NCBI GenBank assembly: GCA_034509495.1
Contig: CM067518.1
Span: forward strand, 7,669,271 to 7,733,270
Origin: Acestrorhynchus altus
Taxonomy: Eukaryota > Chordata > Actinopteri > Characiformes > Acestrorhynchidae
Length of the DNA stretch: 64,000 nucleotides
Direction: 5' to 3'
The translations under genes and the position numbers were made by a program. Positions 10,811 through 23,640 of the stretch are shown here, piece after piece (within the stretch, counting starts at the first letter, position 1; each line of letters starts with the position of its first letter). The notes beneath the pieces are model-generated. The model saw only the letters and a list, made by a program, of their open reading frames with translations, was not told the DNA's origin and searched no databases.

Positions 10811-12119
10811 AACACATACTTATCATTCACTGATATTAAATACTATGTTACGATATCACATCGATATTCATAATGTACAGGATCTCATTCAATGTAGTTA
10901 CACAAACCAAACAAATGTGATATACAGAGAATACACATTATCATAAATTGTGGTGCAAAAATCATACACACTGTCCAATGCAAACTGCAATACAGACATC
11001 AATGAAACATTCATTGCTTTTGTTTCAGTGTTTGGATGTCAATGAGTGATTAAGTTGTGATTGCAATGGCGTAATACTGTTTTTAGACATGTCCATGGAA
11101 TTCTGTATTGTGAGGACAGCAATTAGGCTCTGTTCCACATTCGCATCAGACAGTCCTTAAATATGCACATTTCTGTGGCTCAGACAGACATATGAATGTA
11201 ATTGCACTGCAAGTAACATAATTATCAGGACCAGTCCTTATCATGCGGAATCATGTGGTGGAAAAAATAGCTTTTTCAAGTCTGTGCTGTCAGACCTTAT
11301 ATCTCATGATCAGAGCTGCTTGTTCAAAAAGCTAAACTTGCCTGCCCTGCCCTATACTGAGGATGTTACACTTAAAATTAACATGCTTTAACTCATCAAT
11401 ATGTGATTTCATATTAGATATTAATCCAGCTTGTTAAAAATTCAGCTGTTACCAACAGAATTAAATTCCAGTTTAACTGCCAAAGGAGCTGCCAGTGCAT
11501 GTTTACTGCTCTGTCCATGTACATGCTCAACCTGCATGCAGACTGTCTGATCAGTGAGGCTGGGCAGGACTAATAACTTCACTGATCCTGATATTAGGTT
11601 GTAGAGAAAAAATTGAAGGGAGGGTCTGTTTGCTCTCTTTGTTCACACAATCTTCAAATTATAATGATGCATACATCGTTAACAAAAATAATAAAGAACA
11701 CCTTTTTATGTTATTTAGACCACTGTCAAGTATTTTGAAGAACTTTATAAATCTAAATTATATTTTATATAAATTATAAATAATACATTTCCATGTCAAT
11801 CTAAAGATCATAAATGACACATTAAAATAATTGCATTCGCACCTCTGAATGATCACTTTCTAACAGGAGTTATGAGGTGTAATGTGTTTTATTGTCATTA
11901 CATTTTAGTAATTTTTTTATCAAAACAAGGTCACATTCATACAAATATCTAAATTATGTTACCATTTACATCTCAAAATAAGGCAAATTTGAGTAGCTTA
12001 AAGATCTCCTGAAAAAATAACATCTGGCATGTGTGACTGTCTATAAATGTAAATAATGAAAATGATGAATAAATACATGTCAGACTACAAAATTATCCCA
12101 AAATTGGCCTAGGGCCCAT
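10811..12119. other. Intergenic AT-rich sequence
   Basis: No coding frame, RNA gene or clear repeat is seen. Confidence 0.55.
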
Positions 12120-12430
12120 AAGGTTAAATGGTTCTTTGACTGGTGTCATAGAAAAACCTTTTTTGGTTGCATAAAGAACTGTGTTTGTAATAAAGATGTG
12201 CACACTAATAAAATGAAGTACAGATTTGTACTAAAAAGAATATGAAGCTTGTTGCTGGGGCTGTACCTTATTTTCATGGTGCAATATAGTACATTTCAAT
12301 GAAAATCCAGTACCAGTTAAGGTACTATTTTGTACCAAAGTATTTATGGAAGATGTACTTCTGAGTACGAAACAGTACATGCATCATATCTGTTTTTTAG
12401 AACCTTGTAAACAATGTAAGGATTCTTCAC
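12120..12430. repeat. Interspersed repeat with GGTACT/GTACC motifs
   Basis: Short inverted phrases recur: AGTACAGATTTGTACT, AAGGTACTATTTTGTACC and GTACTTCTGAGTACG, beside TGGTTCTTTGACTGGTGTCA and TTGGTTGCATAAAGAAC. The combination resembles non-autonomous otophysan elements whose copies end in GGTTCTTT. Family assignment is tentative. Confidence 0.4.
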
Positions 12431-14169
12431 ACACACTTCTCTGTGGCACTGCATTTGAAGTGTATGGTTTAGTCTGAGTCCAGAGAAGGAGATGTGCCCT
12501 AAAGCAGCTTATTATCCTACTTACTTTGCCTTCCTTTCCTTCCTCTTGCTATATTTTATCACTGACCATCATCTTCTGTGATGTCACTCTGTAATCTACC
12601 TATAGGTGTCAGTGAAAATCCATTGTAGTGCTCAGACCAGCATACTTTGAATAGTGGGGAAAGTTGGAATGTGATCTTTCATAAACGCCTGTGAAATTTC
12701 AATATGCAGTTTAGACCTTCTGTCTTTTGTTGTTGTTGTTACATTATTAAAGCATTGATTCCAGTATTCATTCTTGATTCTCACATTTAAATGCTAAAAG
12801 CTCCATTACAAAAACCCTGAATGCTCTGTTTAGTGATCTTTAAGATATGGTTATTGATCATTCTGACTGTCCATTTATTATTCTTATAAATATAAAAAGA
12901 TTGTTTTTTTCCTGTGTGCTTATTGATCCATGTGAAACTTTTTTTGGCTTCACTTCTGCTTTATTATCCCAGTTGAATGGCCTTGCCCCAACCCCCCCTG
13001 TCATAAAGCTCTCCATCCTGAGTCCTTGTAAAACACTATTATACTTAAAGATGATTGCTATGTGGGAAAAAGCAAGAAGTGCTCTGTGCTGCATCTCTTT
13101 GATCTATTATCTTACAGACTTCCACAACCCAATCTCAGGCATCCATAAGGAGGTGGAGGTTTTTGTTGTTTTGTTTTGGTTTTTTTTTCCTTACAATTTC
13201 TCACTCTTTCTCTGCCTCTCACTCTCTCATTCCTTTCATGCTTCCATGTTCTCATACCATTTCGTCCCTCTGTAAGTGTTTGTTGATGTGACCTTCTTGC
13301 AGATGATGATTTGCAAATGTCTTTTGGATGCATCTCTTACTAAATATACTACAGTATGATCAATGCTAACAATTAAGCCAAAGAAAAACCCCGGTTGGTT
13401 CCCTAAAGTTCATTACATTAAACTTCATTTTAAACCTTTGACAACACAATGTAATGGTTCTATGCAAATATGGAGCTTTTATTTTTATGAGTGTAGCTGC
13501 TTGATTTAGTTGGATAGTTGTTAATGGGTTTTCTTTGGTCTTCTTGGTCATCTTGGTGGTCCTGTCCACAGGATCACTGATTAGGAAGAACTGCCACAAA
13601 CGTAGACCACAACTAATGAGCTTCCTTATAGAGAGATACTTAACTTCACGAAATTGGGGGTGGGGTCATTCTTCAGTTTGGGAATTCATCAGTCTCAATA
13701 TGACTGCCTTGATTATCCTGAAGCAGGAAATATCAAAAGTGAAATATATATGGCCAGCATGTGGTGTTCTGCTCTGTTAGGTCTGCTTAAAAAGGTGACA
13801 GGAAGCTGAAATGGACCTCTTGATACTGTAAAGCCCTTCTCAGTTCCTTCCTTCCTGTGTTTGAAATGTCAGCCTTTGAATGGGGTCGTAAAAAGGGCTC
13901 CCGAAAAAGCCAGTCACAGCTGCTCAAAGAAATTGTTTTTTTTTTGTTCTTTGCGATACGTGTACATCTGACGTCAACGTGACTAGAAAAAACATAGGTG
14001 TCCAGGAAGATGCAGCAGCAGGAACTTCCACAGTATGGGAGGAAGAGCATCCAAACATTTGTTATTCATTCTATACATTAGATGTTTGTTTGTTTGCTTG
14101 TTTGTTTGTATTGCTCCAGTGTATCTTTTTTTTTTTTTTTTGGAGAGAGGGTGGGAGTTGAAATGAGTT
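12431..14169. other. Intergenic sequence
   Basis: No credible gene. The longest open frame (142 codons near 12.9-13.3 kb) has low-complexity, phenylalanine-rich content and no recognisable domain. Confidence 0.55.
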
Positions 14170-14400
14170 TTTTAAGGAGGGTGGGGAATCTGCTTATCAG
14201 CTATTATGCAACAAAACTGGCCTGGCTCTTTCACAGCTTGATAACAATATGCTTTTGACCTTTGTTTTGTTTGCATGCAATTTGGCGGCCCATTTCCAAA
14301 AGGCCCTGAATGGCTTCTAATGTAATTAACTGGCCTGGTCAATGTTGATATGGATTTCTTTTGCTCTCTCCTCCTCATATAAGCATCTTTCTGCCTTGAA
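14170..14400. promoter_or_regulatory. Candidate conserved enhancer block
   Basis: A repeat-free stretch with dense developmental factor motifs: CTTATCAG (GATA), TTTTGACCTTTG (nuclear receptor/TCF-like, about 14254), the 10-bp palindrome TTGCATGCAA (14271-14280), and TAATTA (14323-14328, homeodomain). It contrasts with simple-sequence surroundings. Conservation is inferred from composition, not measured. Confidence 0.3.
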
Positions 14401-15639
14401 AAAAATCAAAGTATTGATATGTTTTAAGAGGTTTTTAGTCTCCTGCAAAAGTGACTTCTTTTATCTCTTGAGTTGTATGTATTCTGAAGGTAAAAACGAA
14501 AAAACTGAACTGACTGACTGACTGTGCACAAAAGCCATTTGATTGCACATTGCTTTCCGTTCAATCTGCAGCTTATGTGTGTTCATTATGCTTAAGATGC
14601 CATTCTCAAGAAAGAAAAGGTTGCTTTACATTTGAATGAATTAGAGAGGTTTATTTGTAAAAAGGGATTAATCGGTGTATGGACCATTGTGTCATAAAGA
14701 CACAATTGTTATTAAAAAAGCAGCACAATGTCACACTGGGTGTGGAAGCAATCACAGCTCATAACAAAAGATGCATTCCATCACTCACCATGAGTGCTTG
14801 GCCCCCTTACTGCTGGTTTACTACCCTCTGTTCATATGAATCTAAACTATTCATCTGTAGTACAATACCATTATTGGGAATCAGGAAACTTCACTATTGT
14901 TCACAAGTGATATGTTCAGTGCATTATGAAAATTCACATTTTGCAATTACTGGGTTTGTCTATGATAATTAAAACTGAATATTTACATTGAATAGTTACA
15001 AGATTCTTGTTAATTGAAATTGTAAAAAAAAATAGTTGTGGAAATTCTTGCCACATTGGCTTTCAATTGTTTTGCTTTTATGTCATGTCATGTTCTGAAA
15101 GGACGGAAGTTGTTTGCAGATCAGTCTGACACATTTACACTGACTTGCTCTGGCACAGTTTACACTGTGAAAGACAATGAGGCATTGACATTACTCCAGT
15201 CTCTGCGTGTGTAAAATGAGCTGAGCACTTTCAGGACAATTGATATACATATCAATATATACAAAACTGTACTTATGACTTACATGTGAATATTTCTGTT
15301 ACGTTATATATAATATCAAACTTTCATTGTAATCAAAAATATCACAATCTGTTGACCTAAGTATTTTTAGCCTTTTTGCTTCATTTACTGTTTCAGAAAT
15401 TCTGTGAATGTTATTTAATGATCAAATGATTCATGGACTCTAACTCTAAACTAATCCTATTTATCATTTTACATCTATGAGGGCATTGATTACTAATTGA
15501 TTATTTTGGGGGAATTAAAGAAGTACTTTTTTCCCATTTATATATTAACATATACTACAATGCCTCAGTTTGAAAATGGTTTACATCTGTTTCATGTTTG
15601 TAACCATGCTCCATTCACTGCACTATTGTTTTCACCTAT
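14401..15639. other. Intergenic sequence
   Basis: AT-rich, no gene or repeat recognised. Confidence 0.55.
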
Positions 15640-15960
15640 CCAAGCTTGTCAGGAAATGTGACGGGCTCTGTTGTTGCCTTTCAGGATGGAAAGTGGTGTT
15701 TTAAAACAGTTGCTCTGGGGGAGGAGAAATAAGTATGTTTTTCTCAGCCAATGAAAAGTGCCTGACTGTTCTGGTTAAAGACCTATAAAAGTCCTTTAAT
15801 GGACAAAGGAATGCTATTCCAAACTGCAGCCCAGCAATAGCACTTGTAATGGCTCAGGCTCCATTTTGCTGCGAAATGCCTATTTAGTGTGATACAGTTT
15901 TGTAAGACCACCAACCTTCATCAGATTATTGTTCTTTTACTTTCTTGCAGAGCTCATGTT
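15640..15960 (+). promoter_or_regulatory. Candidate enhancer or cryptic promoter block
   Basis: Contains AGCCAATGA (CCAAT core 15748-15752) followed 32 bp later by a consensus TATA box TATAAAA (15784-15790). GGACAAAGGAATG (SOX/TCF plus TEAD-like) and CTATTTA (MEF2-like) follow. The spacing is promoter-like, but there is no coding exon downstream, so a non-coding transcript or an enhancer are both possible. Confidence 0.3.
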
Positions 15961-17030
15961 CGAAGCAACAGTTTTCCACTGTTGTGAACTGTATAAATAG
16001 CTGTGTTACTGTGCAGGAGTATTAAGCATCTGAGAAAAATGACATGAAGAGTTCATTCTTTGAGCTGGGCTTCCCAGTAGCATTGTGTAGATACTTCTTA
16101 AATGGTTGAGCGAGTTTTACACAGAACACTCTCTACCAGATCTTACATTGAGATTTCTTTTTATTTAAACTGCTTTTAAAATCAAATTAGAACATTAAAA
16201 TAAACTCTACATTGTTATTTTTTAGCTTGAGCAATTGCAGTCCAGTAATTACAGTTACAGTCTAGTGCCTAATTTATCTAATCCCTAATAAATCAGGTCA
16301 TCTGCTGGTGATCAAATCCATCATCTATGCATGGCTGACCACAACTTCACTATACTTGCAATGCAATATAAATACACCAAAGCAGAGTCCTCCTCTGTGT
16401 TTCACTGAATGTTGAAATGTGTATAATGTTCATCCTTCTAATGTTACTGTGAGAAGAAAAGCCAAGTGCTCTTACCTGTGGTGTGACGTATTCACTGGAA
16501 GTGTCTGTAGCATATGGCAGGTGGCCCAAAAGTTGTTTTCACCAGCTTTAAGGGTTGAATCATTTTAGTAATTAAAGTTAAGGTGTTTTGAGCATTTAGC
16601 TACATTTCAAACACATGACGACATCTTGCCCTCTTGAATTTTCTCACTGTTTATTAAGTTACCTAGATTTTGTTTACACCAAACAGCCTTTCGGTAATAT
16701 TTAGATAATACACTCAGCTGAGCTTCACTCAGTAATTAAAGTGTCATTCTTCATATGAACACAATGCAGAATGATACCGATAGATACAATGTAACTGATA
16801 GAATCCTAGGCCAATTTTGTGGGATGTTTTTTGTAGTTTGATGTACTGTTATTCACCATAAATAGTAATAAGGACACTTGGCAGATATTGCTATTTTCAG
16901 GAGATCCTAGACTACTCAAATTTGTCTTCATTTGAAAAACTAATTTTTCATGAAAACTTCATATTTCATGAATTTAGCCACATTTTGATCAAAGTATTTA
17001 CCTGAACTTTTGCTTATATGGATAAAAAAA

Positions 17031-17033
<3 letters not shown>
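15961..17033. other. Intergenic sequence
   Basis: No gene or clear repeat is seen. Confidence 0.55.

Positions 17034-17107
<74 letters not shown>
17034..17107. repeat. (TA)n microsatellite
   Basis: Uninterrupted TA array of about 37 units. Confidence 0.97.
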
Positions 17108-17110
<3 letters not shown>

Positions 17111-20100
17111 GTCCACAGTGTTTTTGAGCTGAAAATGCAATAATGTTGATTAGTTAATTTGTAATGATTAGATTAAATGGATTTTTAGAATGACACTTTA
17201 TTAAATACGTATTATTAAAAGAGCAGTAAACAGGCACTAGAAACTTCCTTTGTCAAGGCAAATCCAATCAAGGATTAGTGAAAAATGTGGGTGTAAGTCA
17301 CAGATAAAAAAATAAATAAAATTAAAAAAAATACAAATAAGAATATACCTATATGTAAAATAAATAGAGTATTTCCACATTAACTTACACTATATATACA
17401 TTAATTAAAAAAAAAAAAACTACAAAAACTAGACAGCTCTTCACTGATTACGAAGCTCTTCACTGAGTAATAGAACTGCAGTTGAACGTCTTAATGTATT
17501 CTTGTATCAACACATTTTTCAGCACAAGATTTGAATTAAAACTAAAATGATAAAATTTCTAAATGGGCTGAACCAGCTGAACAGAATGACATTGAGTGTA
17601 AAAAATAATATATGCTTAAGTCCTACAAGCAACAGGACATGTGTTGTCATCAGTCAGTCTTTAATATATTAAATTAATGCAACTGACATAGAGAACATAT
17701 CAGTGTTCTCAACAGAAACTAGGCATTCCCTAATCTTTGATGGGAACTGTTTATCTGTAAAATAACATAACCTGGAACAACAACAAGTACAACAAAGAGT
17801 ACCTGTTACTGTCAGCACATTATTCCTATGAATCGTGTCTATGGAGACCTCCACAGTTGTGTATTGCGTTCACATGTCGTGCAGATGAGCATATGCTTGT
17901 AATACATTTCTGTGTCCCATAGTGCCTGTGAAATAGCCCATGATTTGCTTTGTCATTCACTTTTCGCCTTTATTCAGACAAGATGCATTTCCTCCAGTCA
18001 GCAGAATTTTTTGTGTTTGCAAAGCCAAAAGCTCACTAGTCTCTTTAGACAGGAGAGCTTTGTTATCAATACAACACTGTTCACAAAAAAGAAAGTGGAT
18101 GACTCACACTTTCAGTCCACCTAAAGATACTGTTTTACTGTTGATTAGTGTACAGGGGATCAAATAATCATTATATCAAATGGCTCCATGCACTTTGGCT
18201 CTTTCACAGCAGTAGCTTAAACATGTACTTAGTAAAAGTATTGTTACTTCAGTTAGTGTAAATAATTAAGAAGCCTGGCAAAAATATGTTCAATTTGCAA
18301 AAAGTATCCAACAAACAAATCAATTTATGATTATATTTTCATTTCAAATGAATATCTTCATTCAAAATGCTGTGTAGCCCAAGACTACTTGATCTTCAGC
18401 TGGGAAAATAGCCCAAAATAATCTCTCCATGCTGTGGCCTTGCAAACAATTTAGGACATATTACAGGGTTACTTATTAATTCTTTCAAAAGAATTGTAAA
18501 GAAGACTTTTTTTGCTTATAGTGTAATGTATACTAAAATGCTCCTCAGTTACAGAGCACTCTGTAGAATTGCAGTGGATTTTTTAGTAATAATGTGTTTC
18601 AGAACATTTATCAGCACAAGATATGGATGTTATTATTTGTTTATTGTTTGTTATTATTATTGTTTGGGGCTCTCATTTCAATAAAAAAATATAAAACATG
18701 AGAAGAGAGATGGCTGAACCTACAGAGCTGAATGAAAATAAATCTGGTATTAATATTTGAAAACATTTGGCTTAAGTACAAATAACTGAGTACAAATAAC
18801 TTTTTTTGCTTTGTTTCATTTAAAGTATTCATTTGAGTTGAATCAGTGCATCAAGTTAAATCTATTGTTGCACTATGAAAGCTATTTTTTTTTAAATGCA
18901 AAAATTAAATACTATTTATGGGTTACGTTAATGGAGGCTAGAGTGTACTTCGTGGGGGGGTTGTTTGCCATCTATTTTCATAAACAAAACTAACATGCAA
19001 TACCTATATGCAAACCTAAACTGCACACTGCGGCCTGTGGTCAACCAGGTCAGACGCTCTGGAGAAACAGCACGCATGAGTGTGTTTGTCCTTTCTGGCC
19101 CATGCGGATAACCAAACAAATTAGCATTAGCCCTTTTTTTCTTTACAGATTCCATTGCAGTTGACAGATGGCAGTGGGGAAGGCCAATATTTTCTTTGCC
19201 CATGCATACCTTATCCAAGGAAAACAAACACGATGGAAATATGATCTCAGCCCCATTGTCCAACTGTGTCACTAGCTGAATCGCAGCTGTGTGCATGTCT
19301 CCAAAGCCACATTTGCTTTACCTGCCCATTCAAGTTGGCCAGTCAGAGCTCCCTTTCCCTTCCTTTTTTGTTAGATTTTGAGTCTGTTAGTAATTTGAGC
19401 TTGTGGGCAGCAAGGTGAGATGTGTGAATGAATGAAAGAATGAATGAATTCCATTTAAAGAAAGAAAGGACATGAACACTTTGTTCTTTCATTAACAAGT
19501 GTAGCATTCGACAAAGTTTACCCTGCAGTATTGCTATTAGGTTCAAATTGCTCAACTCTGCCTCCTGAAAAGATTTCAAACATCATACAGCTCTAGTGTT
19601 TAAGGCATTTTACACCTACGTTTTTTTCCTAACTGTGCAATATAGTCTACTGGACCTCAGATAAAAGGTGAAGGTTGTTCTGCTAAGTGAGAAATATCAG
19701 CAGTTGAGAACTTGCAAGGAGTTTTACATACTATTTACAACCGGATGTCATATAATGTGATATAAGAACGTCATAAGTCTGACCAAGAAAATAGCAATAG
19801 AAGTCTTAAGTCAACGGAAAGTTCTACCAAGACACAAAATGCAAAATCCACCCCCACCTTGACCATCATGAAGGCCAGGATTGCTCAGGCCTGGGGGGAT
19901 CAAATTACTCTAAAGGCCTGGAGGTGGGTAATGACCACTTTGGAAAACATCTACCTTCTGGCCGAACTAATGGTATTGATAACAGTGGTAAACATATGTA
20001 AACCAATTCATGTTCTAAAAAAGTTCTCTAGTGCTGAAGTACTCTTAAAGCACCTTTGTATTTCTCCTTTTTTCGGAATGAACAAAGAAGAAAAAGCCAA

Positions 20101-21310
20101 ACATGGACATGAATCATATGTAAATACAGATTCACCAATCACATGTATTCACAATATTATTGCAACCATATCACAAGGAACTGCTTTTTCTCTATGAACA
20201 GTTGAGTAGATGGTCAAAAGTAGCTCTGAGAAAAGATTGATGCCTTGTTTTCTTAAGCAGTCTGGAATGTGTCCCTCACCGCAGACATCTGCCAGATTAG
20301 CATATTAGATCCCGGCCCTCATGAATTTGTTGGTGGTCCAATGAAATCTGTTTTACACAACGTCTAAACTTATACGTACAAGAGTGGCAAAGGGGGTTCT
20401 GTGGAGCCACATTATTTAAAGAGCTTAAAGTTTAAAGAACTTCCATATGATTTAAAGCTTCTAAATCAGGTGACTTTTCATAGAACCTAATTTTAGAGTG
20501 CAGAACCTCTGATCACATTAAAAGTAGGTAATGATAGCTTAATTTAAAATGCTCAGTTTAGTCATGTACTCTATGATGGTACTGGTATTATATATTAAAA
20601 ATAATATTACTAAAATAAGTTCTTCTATTTGGAATAATGTTTTAAAGAAGCAGTAAAATAGTTGTGAGGGCAGAGAGCTACGCAGCCAAATGGGAGGGAA
20701 AAATGAAATAAATCACAATTCTTATCCAATCGGATTTCTCAGGAAGCCTTCTGTCTGACATTTCTGTTTGCTGGTAGGTGTGTGTTTATGCTTGTGACCA
20801 AGTCACACACATGGCCTTGCGGTCATTATGTCATATTTCCGAGATAAAGGGGTCCCTGGCCTCCTTCCTGTTTGCACATTTTAAATTGGAGCATCCCAAT
20901 TAGCTTATGAAGAATGTACTGTTTTCAGACACTGATAAGGATCACATTCAGACACTTGTGGAGCCCTCCTGGTCAGATATCAGCTATTAAAAAAGAGCAC
21001 CACTGTAACCCAACACCCATGCAGGAATGCACTCAATCACTCCTATTGTTTCTGGTTACATACAGTTGCCTTTTGTCTGATAAGTATGTCCTGGCCTAAG
21101 AGATAACAGCATTGCCTTAAAAGCTCAGAGGAGACACGGAGTGTCAACAGCTCAGAGAACAGAATTCCACAGTAGATTAATCTTGGAGGTGTAAGGTCTA
21201 TGTGGGATGGCCATGCTGGGGGTGGTCTTCAACTGTTTCATACAGATTAGCAATTGAAATTAACATTTTGGGGATTGGGATACTAACGTATAATTTTGAG
21301 CAATTTACAA
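17108..21310. other. Intergenic sequence
   Basis: AT-rich DNA with no credible gene; the few frames of 60-120 codons lack domains and codon structure. A possible short MITE scrap occurs near 20.4-20.5 kb (AACCTAATTTTAGAGTGCAG). Confidence 0.5.
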
Positions 21311-21545
21311 ACAATATAAAGGTGCCAAAAACAGGTTCTTTGATGTGATTATACATTGTTGTTCTGTAAAGAAGCAACTTTTGTTGAAGATGATATGTTG
21401 GTTCTACAAAAAAAATGTAAGGAAATGAAACGTTTCTTTAAAGACAATTTTCAAGTAGCACAAATTCCAAGATCCTGTTCCATGGGCCTTGTTTTCTTAC
21501 ATACAGTCTTGTTCCAAGTGGTCAGCATTAAAAAGCCTTCAGAAT
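21311..21545. repeat. GGTTCTTT-type MITE relic
   Basis: The block ACAGGTTCTTTGATGTGATT followed by GGTTCTAC, CGTTTCTTTAAAGAC and TCCATGGGC looks like the otophysan non-autonomous element whose consensus has GGTTCTTT at both ends. Similar blocks occur near 28.0, 39.2 and 52.6 kb. It has decayed and is non-coding. Confidence 0.35.
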
Positions 21546-23228
21546 AAGCTTCATCTGTGAGTGGAAATTGATGTCATACTAAGTAAAGCTTCTAAAGATT
21601 CTTGAGATCATATTTTCCTCCAAAATTTTACTGTCTGGTCACAGAAAAAATGTATGCAAACAAATGCACCCCCTCGCCATCACCACCACCATCCCACCCA
21701 TATCAAATATTAAATCCAGCTAAATTGATCCACACACTCACCTTCCGCTCACTACCAACTTCAGCTAAAGACTTCATACGACACATTGCAACATAGCACC
21801 CCAGCGAGTACAACTAATTAGTGCACGTTTCTACCTCCCACCTTGCGAAAAGAGCAGCCAGCATTTCTCCCAGAACCAGCAGGCCCCTCAGGTTAGGCAC
21901 TAATGGTGCAAGGGGCCATGCGCACTGAGCAGTCTAGGCTTTTAACACAGACACTGCCATACTTAAACTGGGAGTGAGGGCCAAATGAGCGCTATAGTGA
22001 GTCAGACATCCAGTCAACAGGCCCACGTTTGAAGAAGCAACATCAATTTAATGCCTGAGTTGCCGTGCCTCAGGATGTGAAACCTCTGGGCATTGTGGAC
22101 CACTGCTTAGGATGAAAAGAGAAGCTGAAAGAAGATCCGTCATCCTTTTTTTTCTTTTGTGTATTTGTTGTGGGTGTGGAAAATGTAAAAAACTTATTGA
22201 AAAAGAAAGCAGGGCAAGTGTTTGGTTCAGGTTTATTTAGTGACAAACTGCTCTTTAATATCTTGCTAAAATTTGTGCCCCTTATTTTCTTGTAGGGTTG
22301 CTATTATTGTTGTTTATTAATATTATACAAATATTTTTAAAGTCCAAGTCAAAATGGATTCATTTAAACACTAGCACACATTGTGTTGCATTTCAGTGAC
22401 ACAAATCACGAATGTAAAACATACAAAAATGTTAATGGTAATATTAATATAAAACCTGATGTATTAATAAAATACCAACAGATGGTTTGTTTTAAAAACA
22501 CCAGATGACCCTCACATTGCATGCTTTAAAGTTTATGTTGAATTGTCCAGGAGCAAATGGTCCAAAATCATTATATTCTCATTATATTTTATTTCCATTT
22601 TGGAAATGCAAAAATTTGTTTGTACACATGGGAGTGTCTATAAGAGATATCAGTAAGAGAGCTTTTACACGTATGATCATCATTCAAAATCAAACCATTG
22701 ATAAACACAATTTGTAATTGTTCTATTTTTTACTGTAACATTTTCACATTTCCAGAATTTCCAGTAAAATCTCACTGTACTTTGGTACATAAAAAGTTCA
22801 TGACTTCATGGGCAACTCGCTTCAATTGGAAAGGAATAATCCTTCCCATATGTAGGCTTGTGTGTGCCTTTAACAAGGTGTTAATTGCACAGTTTGTGAA
22901 GGGAAATGTTCCGCATTTCCATCTCTGTCCCTTTGTAGTAAGACCCATACTGTGCTAAAGTTCACACAGGATTAGACAGGAATTATAAATTACTCTTATT
23001 ACTGCTGCACTCACTGTGTTAAGAGAGGCAGAACTTCCAGCCTCTACCAATGCAAACATGCTGGGATGTGACACCATGTCCATATCACCTGCCATGACAC
23101 CATTAACCAGAGTTATCCATTTTTTTTAGGTTTTTCAATAAGTTCAATAAGAAGTGTTCATGTAAAATAAGAGTACTTAAGTAGTAAAAATAGTATTTTT
23201 AGAGCATTTATATTAGTCTATGTATCCA

Positions 23229-23229
<1 letters not shown>
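21546..23229. other. Intergenic sequence
   Basis: Includes a C/A-rich stretch near 21.66-21.90 kb and otherwise AT-rich DNA. No gene was recognised. Confidence 0.55.
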
Positions 23230-23307
<78 letters not shown>

Positions 23308-23311
23308 TCTC

Positions 23312-23346
<35 letters not shown>
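23230..23346. repeat. Compound (AT)n-(AT)n-(AG)n microsatellite
   Basis: Two AT arrays are separated by AGAGT. They are then followed by ACTCTCTAG and about seventeen AG units. The AGAGTAT/ATACTCT borders make the second AT array self-complementary. Confidence 0.95.
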
Positions 23347-23350
<4 letters not shown>

Positions 23351-23374
23351 ACACTCTCTTCATCCAACATGGAT

Positions 23375-23640
23375 TCTGAATTCGTTAGTGTACATATACT
23401 ATGAAGCAGCATGTTGTAAATCAAAAGATTGTTTCTACACACACTGTTCATTTTCATCAGCTTCAGTTAACACACAGGAGCACTTTGTAGTTATATAATT
23501 AGACTGCTGTCCATTTGTATCTCGGTATAATGCTGCTAGCCTTCTTTCACCCTGTTCTTTAATGGTCAGAACTCCACAGGACCCCACAGGTCCTGAACAC
23601 TGAAGATTAGGGTGAAAGAAGGGGAAGGTAGAGCAATCAA
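23375..23640 (-). repeat. Fold-back teleost repeat, second copy
   Basis: The reverse strand shares CTACAAAGTGCTCCT, AGAACAGGGTGAAAGAAGG and the GACCATTAAAGAACAGGGTG phrase with the plus-strand copy at 7.0-7.6 kb. Around 23,542-23,622 the copy has its own palindrome (CCTTCTTTCACCCTG against AGGGTGAAAGAAGG). Confidence 0.6.

Noticed and set aside
12847..13275. 142-codon open frame in the desert
   Set aside because: AT-driven composition, no domain, no splice partners and low-complexity Phe/Leu/Ser content.
19160..19176. Possible additional CTCF motif (ACAGATGGCAG)
   Set aside because: Only the right half of the core matches; the CCAS half is absent.
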